Translations under genes and position numbers: made by a program
NCBI GenBank assembly: GCA_003573635.1
Contig: QUTJ01031610.1
Location: 1 to 13,415, forward strand
Direction of reading: 5' to 3'
DNA from: Goniomonas avonlea
Lineage: Eukaryota; Cryptophyceae; Goniomonadida; Goniomonadaceae
Length of the DNA stretch: 13,415 bases
In this document: one piece after another, positions 1-8,800 of the stretch
How positions within the stretch are numbered: position 1 is the stretch's first letter
How the letters are laid out: each line of letters opens with the position of its first letter
Notes under the pieces: generated by a model
The model's database searches: none
Told to the model about the DNA's origin: nothing
Seen by the model: only the letters and a program-made list of their open reading frames with translations

Positions 1-135
1 CCCCCCCCCACCTGGTTACATCCAGAAACTGCCCTTGTTCGGCTAGACTTCATACGTCAAACGTAAGTTCAATGGCGATGGGCCTGAGCTCTTGGGCCTG
101 AGAAACGGCCTTTCTGGGTCGAACTACGGACCAAA
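1..135. other. Upstream sequence of the + strand gene
   Basis: Begins with nine C. It must hold the 5' UTR or promoter-proximal sequence; no TATA box or other firm element is seen. ATGs at 72 and 78 precede the chosen start and open short frames. Confidence 0.4.
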
Positions 136-1013
136 ATGGTGTGCAGGGATTCCACACGTTTCCTACGTGTGTTTCGCACTATCACGCTCCTTGTCACCTC
201 GTTTCTGGTCTTGCCTGAGGCTTCTGGAACTGGCTATCTCGCCGACACAGATGGTGTGCTCACAGTGTATCCTGCACGAATGGAGTGTGCACTTGCATTG
301 CACCATGGGTTTCTTAGGGTGATGCTCAGGTTCCCCCCAAATTTTGTTCGGCCAGGGGATCACTTAGGTTTCTGGGTCAACGGAGAACTAAATCAGGTCA
401 GCGATACGTCAACTGCCTTGAAACGAGCTGTCTTGCCCACTGATGCCAACTATACTGACACTGCTGGTGAATATTTAGTCTCTCTTCAGTCGCTTGAAGT
501 TGGACACAACCACCTTATGGTGGTTTTGATGACCCCCACGAATCTCCTCCAAGGTTGTCGGCTGGAGTTTGATTTAGACCTGGCCACCTTTCGCAGCCTT
601 GTCCCGTACGGGACGGCGCCTTTAAATAGCTCCGCCACATTGTGGACCTCGGTTATAGAAGCCAGTGGGCTTCTGTGGGCACGGTCAATGGACGAATTTT
701 ATCGTGACCTTCAAGCCATTGTCGATCGTGACCCGGAGGAGTTCGACCCTCAGTCCTTTGTCATGTTTCCTTGTCCTCACCAGTTCGTTGCCAATGTATT
801 CCCCGAATATGATGTGGCTGGGGTTGATGTGTGCTGGGTTCGTTCTGGTGAGGTTCCAGACAGGTCTGCGGTGGTCGCAGCTGTCGGGCGAGCAGTCTAT
901 TCTCCCCCGTACGGGGTGAACTCGAACGCAAGCTCCTTTTGGCGTTTTCGCCTCAGGGATTATGAATGGGCCCGTGACCTGCTCGGACAAAATATTTGCT
1001 TTCAGTTACGCAG
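136..1013 (+). CDS. Exon 1: signal peptide and unrecognised N-terminal region
   Basis: This exon encodes 292 codons plus two bases. Residues 1-~30 are a typical signal peptide: a basic start with several Arg, a hydrophobic core (ITLLVTSFLVL), then a small-residue cleavage zone. The rest looks beta-rich and extracellular, with a segment (GEYLVSLQSLEVGHNHLMV) that resembles an Ig-like strand-turn-strand; I do not recognise the family. The exon ends at CGCAG|GTACTC at 1013. Without splicing the frame would stop at 1039-1041, giving a 301-residue protein. The downstream exon continues in phase 2 into a filamin repeat, so I prefer splicing. A short unspliced isoform is possible. Confidence 0.75.
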
Positions 1014-4000
1014 GTACTCGGGTTGTTTGGCGTTCGTTTGACGTTTAGCACCATCGAAAGTTAGATCACCTGATTATTTGCCGGGCTAGCTGGGAAATTT
1101 CTTTCTCTCGTACGGTGTGTCGCTGAAATTGGTCGAGCTGCTACACCATTCAGTTGCCCGTCGTGCCCGTATCCCTGAGCACGCCAAGCAGGGGCTTCGA
1201 TGTGTTGACCGAGTGGTGTTGGGGCCAGCTCTCGTTCACGTCGGAGACCAACTCATGGGTGAGCAAGAGCTTTGTGGCGTCGGGGCCAGGGCTGCAACAC
1301 GCAGCCGTGGGAGAGCCCACTTCGTTCCAACTGTCGCGCCTCAAGGCCACAGGTAACCTCCAACTTTATTTACGCTTCATATTGTGCCATACTGTTTGCC
1401 CTGCTCCGTGTTGCCAACCTCGAAAGAATGCGATCTGCTCTGTTTCACTTCCTGAGAGTGGTGTTCGTCTCACAGTCCCACGTGAGCTCGTGCCGGTTTC
1501 CTCAGAAGTGCTCGCAGTTCCCTTCCTCCTCTCGGTTTTGGCCTCAGAAATATGCTGGTTTCCATTTCACATTCGTGGGTGTGTTGGGTAACACGAGTGC
1601 AGAAGGTCAACCAGAGGCTGCGGGGACTGTGGTGCGGGTGCTGGTCACAAGTGCAGCTGGCGCCGTGTCCGCCGGTGTGGTCGAGGACAGTGGCAGCGGT
1701 GATTACTTAGTCACGTACACGCCCTGGGACGCTGGGGACCACTCAGTTGCAGTTGTTGTCGAGGCGGTGTTTGTGGACACAAAGCATCGCATCACATCCC
1801 GCGACATCGTTGAGGCGCACGTGCACGGCAGTCCCTTCCTTGTCACTGTCACAGGTATGAGCCCTCTCTGAGATGACAGCCCTTCTCTGCTGTTGTGCAC
1901 AGCTCCGTACCTCTGCTGAGCGGAGGGCACGTGACGCACGTGTGTAACATGACCTCGCAGTCTAGCAGTGCCTCTGCTGAGCGGAGGGCACGTGACGCAC
2001 GTGTGTAACATGACCTCGCAGGGAGCAGCGTCCAAGAGTCATCCTTGCCAGTGTGCTCAGCTGCGGCGGCAGTCGAGGGGGATGGACGCTGGGTTTCGTA
2101 CAGCGAGTGCAGCGCACGTGGTGGCTGCACACTTTGGCCAGCTAACCCGCTCCACGATATCGCCCAAGCTGCCTGGGTGCCAGGCGGTTGCAGGGTTGAC
2201 TACTTGGACACTCCCGCAGCTCGTGGCTGCCTCGCCGGTCAAGGTGCCATGCCTTGCTCCTGAGACACCTGACTTGCATCCTGCCCACAAGGTGCCGTGG
2301 GGTGTCCTGCTCAGGAGCAGGACACCTGACTTGCATCACAAGGTGCCGTGTCCTGCTCCTGAGACACCTGACATATGTATTCACCCATCTTGCCCACAAG
2401 CTGCCTGGGTGTACCAACTAGCTCCCATTTTTCTCACGCAAGTCACGTGCACAGATATTGTCGCCTGAGGCGTGTCCAAGGAACTCTCTGGACTTGGGCG
2501 CACTGACAGTACCAACTGGGATGCACAGGGATCGAGCAGATTGTCGTGTACGGCGTGTCCCCGCAGCGAACTCTCTTCTTCGATCTCGTCGCGCACCTTG
2601 ACCCCGAACGGTCAATTGTCACTGACGACTCCGCGTTTTTCAACAACACTCGGGTCCACCGACAGTGGACAGGTGCAGGCAACACGTCATTCTAGCTATT
2701 GCATTCAGTAGAGTTCAGTCCGATTTTACCCAGAGCGAATACTGACGAAATACCTGTCGAACTGCATCTCGAATGTGTGACTGCATCTTGAATTTGTGAC
2801 TGCATCTGAATGCATATTGTCACAGCAACCTGTCGCTGTTGTCGCACAATGTCCGTCTGCTCGCCTCGCAGCTTCGCCAGCACGGAGTTCTGTGACTGCC
2901 CTTACTGTACCTTGAATGCGTAACTGTCTTACTCTATCTCTCCTCGTGAATGTTTGACAGTCTTACTGTATCTCGAACGTGTGACTGGCTTTACTGTATC
3001 GTGATTGTGTGACTGTCTTACTGTATCTTGAAGCTGTGACTGGATCTTCAATGTGTGACGATCTTACTGTATCTCGAATGTGTGACTGCCTTCCTGTATC
3101 TTGAATTACTGACTGGTCATATTTATACTTAGACTGTGGATTCGACTTTGTCTGCATCTTTGGGTGTGTGATCTCGAATGAGGTACCGTGGCTACTGCAT
3201 CTTGACTTTACGACTGTTCTTACAAACGCTGCAGTGGGAGAGGTCTCGCTGCCTCCCGGCGCCGGACGCCCCCGCACAGCGGGGCCAATCCTGCTCCGGC
3301 ACAGGTTAACTGAGACGTCGTCGCTGCTCAACTTGAGTGCCGCTGTCCTGCTTGATGCCGCGCTGTTTAACATGACCGTTGCAACCACGGTCGTCGTGTT
3401 TGGGTGCGAATACTTGAAGTTCATGAGTAGTATCACCACTCACCCGGTTGTTGCTCGAAGGCTCAAGGTTACTTTTTTGCCCAACCCCTCCATATTGTTC
3501 CCGGCCCTCAGACAAACCGACCCTCCCCTACACACAATTCTCACCACAGACCAACAAGACCAACTAATCCCTCCGCCTGTGTGTATCAGCACCATTCGAC
3601 TAACCCGCTGCCCACAGTGTGTGCCCCACACCATTCGACCAACGAGATCTGCCTGAGTTGCTGGCCGCGCCCATCTCAGACTGGACACGTGAAATCCTTA
3701 CCGCGATGAAGTCACTGCAGCAGCACGCCCGTGTTCTCGTTCGAGGTAAGCATTGAAGTCAAAGTGGCACTGCCGCATTGACAACATTGTGTCTCGTCCA
3801 CTCAGGTCGACGTGCACAAGTTGTTGAGATTGGCGGGACTTGTCAGATTAGTGTTTGCGCAGGGTGATTCATCTCTGGTCTCGGGCACCTCTTGTGAGAC
3901 ACAGCGGTGCCTGATTCACGTTGCGTGCAGGGGTGATCCATCCCAGGTTTAGGTCACCACCTGTGAGATTGGATGTGCAGGTTGTGACACACCAGGTTTA

Positions 4001-4658
4001 GGGCACGTGTGGGGTTGACATGTCCAGACCAGTTGTTGGTTTACGCTCGTGTGCAGGGTGCGACAGCCCTGGTTGGCCAGTCAGTGCAGGTTTCTCCGAG
4101 TTTGTTGTGTCCACGGGCATGTCCAAGCACCGCATGGACCCTTTCGACGCGCAACTGCGGTCTGGTGCTGCGCGGGCCAGGATTGGCTTCCTCAACACAT
4201 CCCCGATGACGCTTGCTGCGCCGGCCAACTGCAGCCACGACGGCGTGCACCACTACAGTCAGTTGACCCGTCTGCGCCGCAGAGACCACACAAGGTCCGG
4301 ACCCTCCCACGCCTGGTTGCTCGGCAACGTCGTCGCTCGCACCTGGATGCAGCTGGTGCTGCACTGGGTGTGCATGGGCGGCGGCACTGCTCACACTGCT
4401 GCTGCTGGGACCGCGGGTGGCGGCAGTGATGCTGGGGTTGGGACTGCGCGTGGTGGCAGTGATGCTGGGGTTGGGACTGCGCGTGGTGGCAGTGATGCTG
4501 GGGTTGGGCCTGCGCGTGGTGGCAGTGATGCTGGGGTTGGGACTGCGCGTGGTGAAAGCAGTGCGGGGGCTGGTGTCGCTGGTGTGGGTGGCAGTTGTGA
4601 TCTGCAAGGAGAAGACGGCTCCCCCAGTCACAAGGACCCCCCTCGTGTCATCGCTTAA
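136..4658 (+). CDS. Secreted filamin-repeat / NXPE-like PC-esterase protein, eight exons
   Basis: Proposed exons: 136-1013, 1192-1352, 1603-1854, 2022-2243, 2529-2672, 3235-3426, 3647-3745, 4090-4658 (TAA at 4656). Joined they give 838 residues with matching phases at every junction (first intron phase 2, other six phase 1). Order: signal peptide, unrecognised Cys-containing region (to ~residue 320), filamin-type Ig repeat (~322-430), PC-esterase/NXPE-like domain (~431-740), Gly-rich tail. N-glycosylation sequons (NYT, NSS, NAS, NNT, NLS, NMT, NCS) and many cysteines fit a secretory-pathway protein. The start ATG has A at -3 and G at +4. By family, the likely role is acyl-ester transfer or hydrolysis on a glycan, but the substrate cannot be read from sequence. 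Exons 1, 4 and 5 are the surest; the exon 2/3 and 6/7 borders rest on domain alignment and phase. Confidence 0.8.
1014..1191 (+). other. Intron 1 of the + strand gene
   Basis: 178 bp, phase 2, CAG|GTACTC to AAGCAG|G. An AG four bases upstream (GCCAAG|C) is also in the right phase and would change the split Arg codon to Ser plus an added Arg. Confidence 0.65.
1192..1854 (+). CDS. Exons 2-3: filamin-type immunoglobulin repeat
   Basis: Exon 2 (1192-1352) contains the family's opening pattern, GPGL followed by VGEPTSF. Exon 3 (1603-1854) contains the central DSGSGDYLVTYTP, equivalent to the filamin D-G-T-Y-x-V-x-Y-x-P strand, and ends in GSPFLVTV, the hallmark last strand. Joining CACAG|GTAACC to GTGCAG|AAGG in phase 1 places the conserved Gly and the alternating Val strand at the expected spacing with no gap. 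A longer exon 3 starting near 1537 (after a CTCAG) is open in the same frame, but its phase does not match the exon 2 donor. In NXPE-like proteins a filamin/Ig module commonly precedes the esterase; it is probably a binding or structural module. Confidence 0.72.
1910..2021 (+). repeat. Exact 51-bp direct duplication ending in a 3' splice site (intron 3)
   Basis: Identical 51-base copies lie at 1910-1960 and 1971-2021, period 61. Each ends in CCTCGCAG, so each carries a usable acceptor. Splicing to the first copy would put a TAG in frame at once; splicing to the second opens the exon with GDGRWV. Each copy also contains two CACGTG palindromes flanking ACG. Confidence 0.9.
2022..4658 (+). CDS. 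Exons 4-8: PC-esterase (NXPE/CASD1-like SGNH) domain and C-terminal tail
   Basis: Exon 4 holds the family's pre-catalytic box: GDGRWV, then WVPGGC and CLAGQ. Exon 5 continues with IVVYGVSPQRTLFFDL, which aligns to the family's GDS box with the nucleophile Ser kept (codon 2558, residue ~515) but Asp replaced by Val. Exon 6 has the TTVVVFG strand. Exon 7 (3647-3745) encodes the DWTREIL helix and the RVLVR strand. Exon 8 carries SHDGVHH, the catalytic Asp-x-x-His (Asp codon 4239, His codon 4248), and then a hydrophobic segment ending HWVC, as at the end of this domain. Ser, Asp and His all remain, so the enzyme could be active. The family acts in the secretory pathway or at the cell surface; no substrate is inferred. 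Confidence 0.75.
2241..2377 (+). repeat. Triplicated 5' splice-site segment with 12-bp hairpin (intron 4)
   Basis: Three related units start at 2241, 2289 and 2340, each opening AAGGTGCC. The first of these is the real exon 4 donor (CAAG|GTGCC). They share TGCTCCTGAGACACCTGACTTGCATC with variations. In the middle unit the segment is inverted onto itself, giving perfect 12-bp arms (2301-2312 and 2315-2326) around a 2-base loop. Confidence 0.85.
2749..3210 (+). repeat. Degenerate ~27-bp repeat filling intron 5
   Basis: About a dozen diverged units of the type TGTGACTGTCTTACTGTATC plus TTGAATG occupy most of the 562-bp intron (2673-3234) and run to within a few tens of bases of its 3' splice site. 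They are best preserved at 2960-3110. No coding potential is seen. Confidence 0.85.
3857..4089 (+). repeat. Degenerate ~50-bp repeat with recurrent GTGCAG acceptors (intron 7)
   Basis: GCGCAG or GTGCAG recurs with AG ending at 3862, 3930, 3980, 4056 and 4089. The first three are followed by related sequence (GGTGATCCATCCCAGG type, then GGTCACC and TGTGAGA). The last one, at 4089, is the acceptor I use for exon 8. Confidence 0.65.
4419..4550 (+). repeat. 33-bp coding tandem repeat, four copies
   Basis: Four near-identical 33-bp units lie at 4419, 4452, 4485 and 4518, followed by a decayed fifth unit to about 4583. In the esterase frame each encodes GGSDAGVGTAR, giving a flexible Gly-rich tail; one unit has Pro for Thr. 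The unit is a multiple of three and free of stops in other frames too: the +1 frame reads VAVMLGLGLRV repeatedly. Copies are almost identical at the base level, so the expansion is recent. Confidence 0.9.
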
Positions 4659-5252
4659 CTTCATTGGCAACATGGAAAGTGACCTGCCTCTGCGGAGACA
4701 GAAAGACGGACGCTGAGGCAAACGAGCTAGTTGGGCGGTGCAGCTCTGAGGTGCTGGTGCCGAGCGAATAGAGAATGGTCCTGGTGGGACAAGGGTCCTG
4801 AGGAGTCGCGTGGATTCGGGCCGGCTTTCTCAGACAGAGAGACTCGGACGCAGACACAGGCGGACGCAGACACGGGCGCTGGCACAGTCCCAGACACAGA
4901 CACAGACTTATGCTTGCCAATGCACTTGTGGACCTTTGTCTCTCAATCTGTGCTGTAACGTGCTTCGGTTTTTCACTGTGCTGCCATGCGAGTGCTCGAA
5001 TGTGAATACGTGGCGTGGTGCGTTGAACATTCCTTGTGGCCTCTGAACATGGCCAAGCGCTACTCCCAAGCAAGCGCTACTCCCAAGCAAGTGCTACTCC
5101 CAAGCAAGCGCTACTCCCAAGCAAGCGCTACTCCCAAGCAAGTGCTACTCCCAAGCAAGCGCTACTCCCAAGCAAGCGCTACTCCCAAGCAAGCGCTACT
5201 CCCAAGCAAGTGCTACTCCCAAGCAACAGCTGTGTATTACAAAAATTAACAA
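4659..5252. other. Intergenic region between convergent genes
   Basis: The 594 bp separate the two stop codons and must include both 3' UTRs. No conserved ORF or RNA gene is seen, and there is no AATAAA on either strand close to the stops that I could use to set a polyadenylation site. It holds a CAGACA-rich tract (about 4831-4907) and the 17-bp satellite (5059-5228). Open frames across the satellite exist only because the repeat lacks stops. Confidence 0.75.
5059..5228. repeat. 17-bp tandem repeat, ten copies
   Basis: GCTACTCCCAAGCAAGC repeats without gaps from 5059; unit starts fall every 17 bases to 5212. Units differ almost only by C or T at the last base, in the order C-T-C-C-T-C-C-C-T, so a three-unit 51-bp higher-order pattern is visible. 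It begins about 25 bases past the - strand stop codon, so it is likely to lie in that gene's 3' UTR. Confidence 0.95.
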
Positions 5253-5833
5253 TTAGATCAACCCCTCTGCCGACGGCAGCATTCGCGTTAGCGTGACTTC
5301 GATAATGCGGTTGTTGCGTCTGACGGCTACTTGAACAAGCGAGCCCACCTGTCCCATAATTCTTCGTCTCACCTGTGATGCGCAGCGTCACATACACGAG
5401 TGCACTTATCGTGCCCACAAAAACACGAGGACAGAGGATGACACAGCCCTTGGCAGCCGAGTGCACTTCGTGGCCACAAAAACACGAGGACAGAGGATGA
5501 CACAGCACTTGGCAGCCGAGTGCACTTCGTGCCCACAAAAACACGAGGACAGAGGATGACACAGCACTTGGCAGCCGAGTGCACTTCGTGCCCACAAAAC
5601 ACAAGGACAGAGTGACACAGCCCTTGGCTGCCGCACAAAAAAACAAGGAAACGGGGGAGCGGCTTGATTGGAAAGACGACGAACCTCATCCAACGTCATT
5701 CCCGAAGCATCGACGTCGTTAATCTTGGAAACTTGATCACCAAGTTTGATCATGCGAGAGGCTTCAACGGAGCCCCCAGGAGTGATGCTTTTCACAGAAA
5801 AGGGTCCGAAGTTGGGACCCTCGACGTACATGC
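5253..5833 (-). CDS. Exons 13-14 in window: C-terminal PDZ domain
   Basis: Exon 5833-5685 encodes the first part of the fold: FGPFSVKSI (the carboxylate-binding loop, GPF in place of GLGF, and strand B), PGGSVEAS, then KLGDQVSKIND, matching the family's x-x-G-D-x-[ILV]-x-x-[IV]-[ND]. Exon 5372-5253 supplies VRRRIMGQVGSLVQVAV and ends RIIEVTLTR, the final helix and strands. The join is GAG|GTTCGT to TCACAG|GTGAGA, phase 0, and gives a complete ordinary PDZ with no gap. The protein ends MLPSAEGLI. PDZ domains bind C-terminal peptides, so this is a probable docking end for the rod. Confidence 0.82.
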
Positions 5834-8800
5834 CTACGCATGCTGCTGGCCGCCCGGGAGTGCTGCTTCAGGGGTTACAGCGAGCAACCGCAAGCGGACA
5901 AAAGGATATCGAGTGCGCGCGCGCGCGCGCGGGGGGGGGGGGGGAGGGGAGGGGGCTTAGTGGACTCAATACGGGTGGGGGCATGAAAACAATCTGCCGT
6001 ATGAGTCACAGTGTGGTCGAGGTGCCGCCTCCACGAGAGGAGCGTGCGCGTGGGCGGGGTCGACGCTTGAGGCCAAAAAGCAACGAAAAGAAAAGAACGT
6101 CAGCGCACTTTGGTCGTGGAGAGTCACGGTGGGTGAGGGCAGGGAGAGGCGACTCGAGAGTCATGACCTCCCTCTGCAGTTCCACCAGCATCCGCACAAA
6201 GGCAGCCTGCGCCTTGGCCACACCCCCCTCCAGCGAGCAGCATGTGTTGAGCAGCGTGACAAGCACAGACAAGTCGCTCTCGAAATGCAGTCGCAGCTGC
6301 AAACCAATCAGAGATAAGAGTCGGGCCAGGCTCGGTCGTCGGATACAAGCAACCAATCAGAGATAAAGAGTCGGGCCAGCTATGAGAAGCGAGAGGAGAC
6401 GGGGGGGGGACACAGTGAGTTGCAGTTGGTGGGACGAGGTTGTGGGAGGATGAGTGAGCACGACGGTTGCAGAAGTGCAGGGAGAAAGTGTGTTGGGTTG
6501 GGGTGGGGACACACCGCCTCGATCTGGGCTTCTGTGAGCTCCTTGAGCGAGGTGAGCAGCGTGGCTGCGGCGCCTCGCGGCGTGGCAAGCGCGTTGGGAG
6601 ATTCCTCAACGAGCATCGCTTCCAGGCGATGGACCCGCTGTGTCATCATGTCCAACCTCTCCAAGAGATCGTTCTCAGAGAGCTGCAGCTGCGCGACGCG
6701 TTCTTGCAGCGCTTCCTTCTCGCTGCTGTCCGTCGCCGCACGGGCTGCCTGGTTCTGCAGGACAGTGATCTGCTCCCGCAGACGCGCCACCTCCCGCCCG
6801 GCCGCGTCGCCAGCCGCAAGCGCAGCCCTGCACGCAGACAGCTCCTCGCTCAGCCGCTGCACCTCGGTCTTTTGTGCCGCCAAGGTTGCCTGGCGGCGGA
6901 TTGGTTAGTTGAAGTTACACACACGGGACGTTAGGTGGGAGGTCGGGTGGGAGGCTACGGCTTGGTGGGTGAGAGGTTGGGTTGGAGGTTAGGGTGGGAG
7001 GTTGGTGGGAAGTTGGGTGGGAGGTTGGGTGGGAGGTTGGGTGGGAGGTTGGGTGGGAGGTTGTGTGGGAGGTTGTGTGGGAAGTTGGTGGGGAAGTTGG
7101 GTGGGAGGTTGGGACGGCACCTGCACGGCCTGCAAGCTGCGAGTGTGGGATTGCTCCCTGAGCTGCAGAGCAGACTGCAGCTCTGCCTTGTCTGCCTCCA
7201 AGGCACTCTGCGCAGCGGCGGCCCTCGCCTTCTCGTCATGCACCGCCCGCAGCGACGACGTGAGCTTGGCGATCTCACCCTCCGCCTCGGCCAGGCTCTG
7301 CTGCAGGCCTTCCAGCGTGCCCTCGCCTGCCGTCTGTCTCCGGCGCACTGCTGCAAGCTCAGCCGTGACCCGCGCAGTCTCAGCCTGGCCTGCAGCGAGC
7401 TGCTGGAGCAGAGACTCAACCTCCGCCGCCGCCGCCGCCTTCTCTGCCTGGCACTCTGACAAGGACGTCGTCAACCGCTGGTTGCGAGACTGCTCCGTCA
7501 CCAGGTCCGCACTCTTCTTTGTCGCAGTCTCTGCGGTCTCCTGGAGCTGGCGCTGCACGCGCTCGAGCTCTTCCATCGACTGCAGCGAAGCCGAGTTTGC
7601 TTGCTGCCGGAGCCCTGTCTCACGCTCGCGCAGTGTCTGCACCTCGTCCTGCGCCGTCTTGAGTTGCGCGCGCAGCGTGGCGGCCTCTGACTTGGCAGCG
7701 GCAGCGGCAGCTTCCAGCTCCGCGCGACCGGCATCCAGGGTTGTTTTGTCGGAGTGCAGACCCGAGTTGACAAGTGTCAGCCGCGCCACCTCCTCCTCTG
7801 CCCGGGCAACTGACGTCCGCAATGCCTCCACGACTCCTTCACCATTGGCCTGTGCCCGCCGCAGCGAGTCCACCTCCTCGTGAAGCCGCCGCAGCTGTGA
7901 CCACTGTGTTACACAATGCTGAAGCAACAGTCGACACGGGAGGAGCTTGGGAGCATTGGCACACAAAGACAAAAACAAAACAACCAGCAAGGGCGCACCT
8001 CATGCTGGGCATTTACAGCGGTCTCCTTGGCAGTGTGCAGGTCGCGGCTGCACTCGTCGCGCGCTGTCTCGGCCTTTGCAAGGTCAGCACTCAGTCTCGT
8101 CACCCGCAACTCAGCCTGCTGCATCTGCCTCTCGCTGTCGGTCTGGCTCTCAGCGAGCAACGCCTCCAGTCGGCTGATATCACCCTGCCGCTGGCCAATG
8201 GTGCGCTTGCAGTTGCGGAGCTCCTCCCGCAGCGAGGACACAGTGCCCTCGAGAATGACAACCTCCTGGGCGGAAGCGGCGGCGGAGGCCTGCACTCGCT
8301 CCAGCTCCGCCGTCACAGCCGCCAGCTCACCCTGCGCCTGCGACTTGGCGGCACCCAGCTTGGTTTTCTCCGTGTGCAGTTCCACGTTGGAAGCACTCAG
8401 CCGTCGAATCTCCTCCTCGCAGGCCTCATGCGCTGCTTTCTCCTGCTCCATCATGTTCTCAGCCGCGCTCTTGTCGTGCTTGGCCTTGCTCAGCTCAGTG
8501 CGAGCGACACGTGCCTCCTCAGTTGCAGTCGCAAGCTCCGCGTTGATGGTCTCCAGGTCCTCCTCGAGCGAGGCGACCCGCTTGGTCAGGCGCTGCACTG
8601 CAGCGGTGCTCTGGGTCTCCTTGCTGCTCACATCCGCCATCAGGGACTCCTCCTGGTTCTTCAACGCGGCCACCTCATGGTTGGCCTTCTTGAGTGCCTG
8701 CTGCGAACTCGACAGCTCGTCCCGCGTGAGTTGCAGGTCGTTGTCAGCTTGCTCCAGCTTGTGTTCGAGGGCCTGCAGCGCGAGCGCTTGCTTGGACATT

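Noticed and set aside
136-1041. Stand-alone 301-residue secreted protein
   Set aside because: A strong donor at 1013 in phase with the downstream filamin exon makes a longer gene more likely; it could still exist as an isoform.
1537-1602. Exon 3 starting earlier, including FHFTFVGVLGN
   Set aside because: It looks strand-like, but the acceptor phase does not fit the exon 2 donor, and the shorter exon aligns to the filamin spacing without a gap. Kept as a possible alternative.
2412-2468. Coding segment between exons 4 and 5
   Set aside because: Frames there are short, cross the repeats and show no family motif; the exon 4-5 join in phase 1 is complete without it.
3427-3506. Read-through of exon 6 (SSITTHPVVARR and beyond)
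   Set aside because: The frame soon loses family resemblance. Splicing ATGA|GTAGTA to exon 7 in phase 1 gives the expected strand-helix order. The donor is not strong, so this is not final.
5059-5228. CRISPR-like array
   Set aside because: Units are contiguous 17-mers with no unique spacers, in a eukaryotic sequence.
5406-5831. Single 141-residue protein from the PDZ start through the 59-bp repeats
   Set aside because: The Cys-rich part follows the repeat in rotating frames and truncates the PDZ fold; splicing to 5372 completes the domain.
6989-7120. Proline-rich (PPTQ)n domain
   Set aside because: It is the translation of a 12-bp intronic satellite after a good GTGCCG donor; the coil resumes in phase 0 at 6889.
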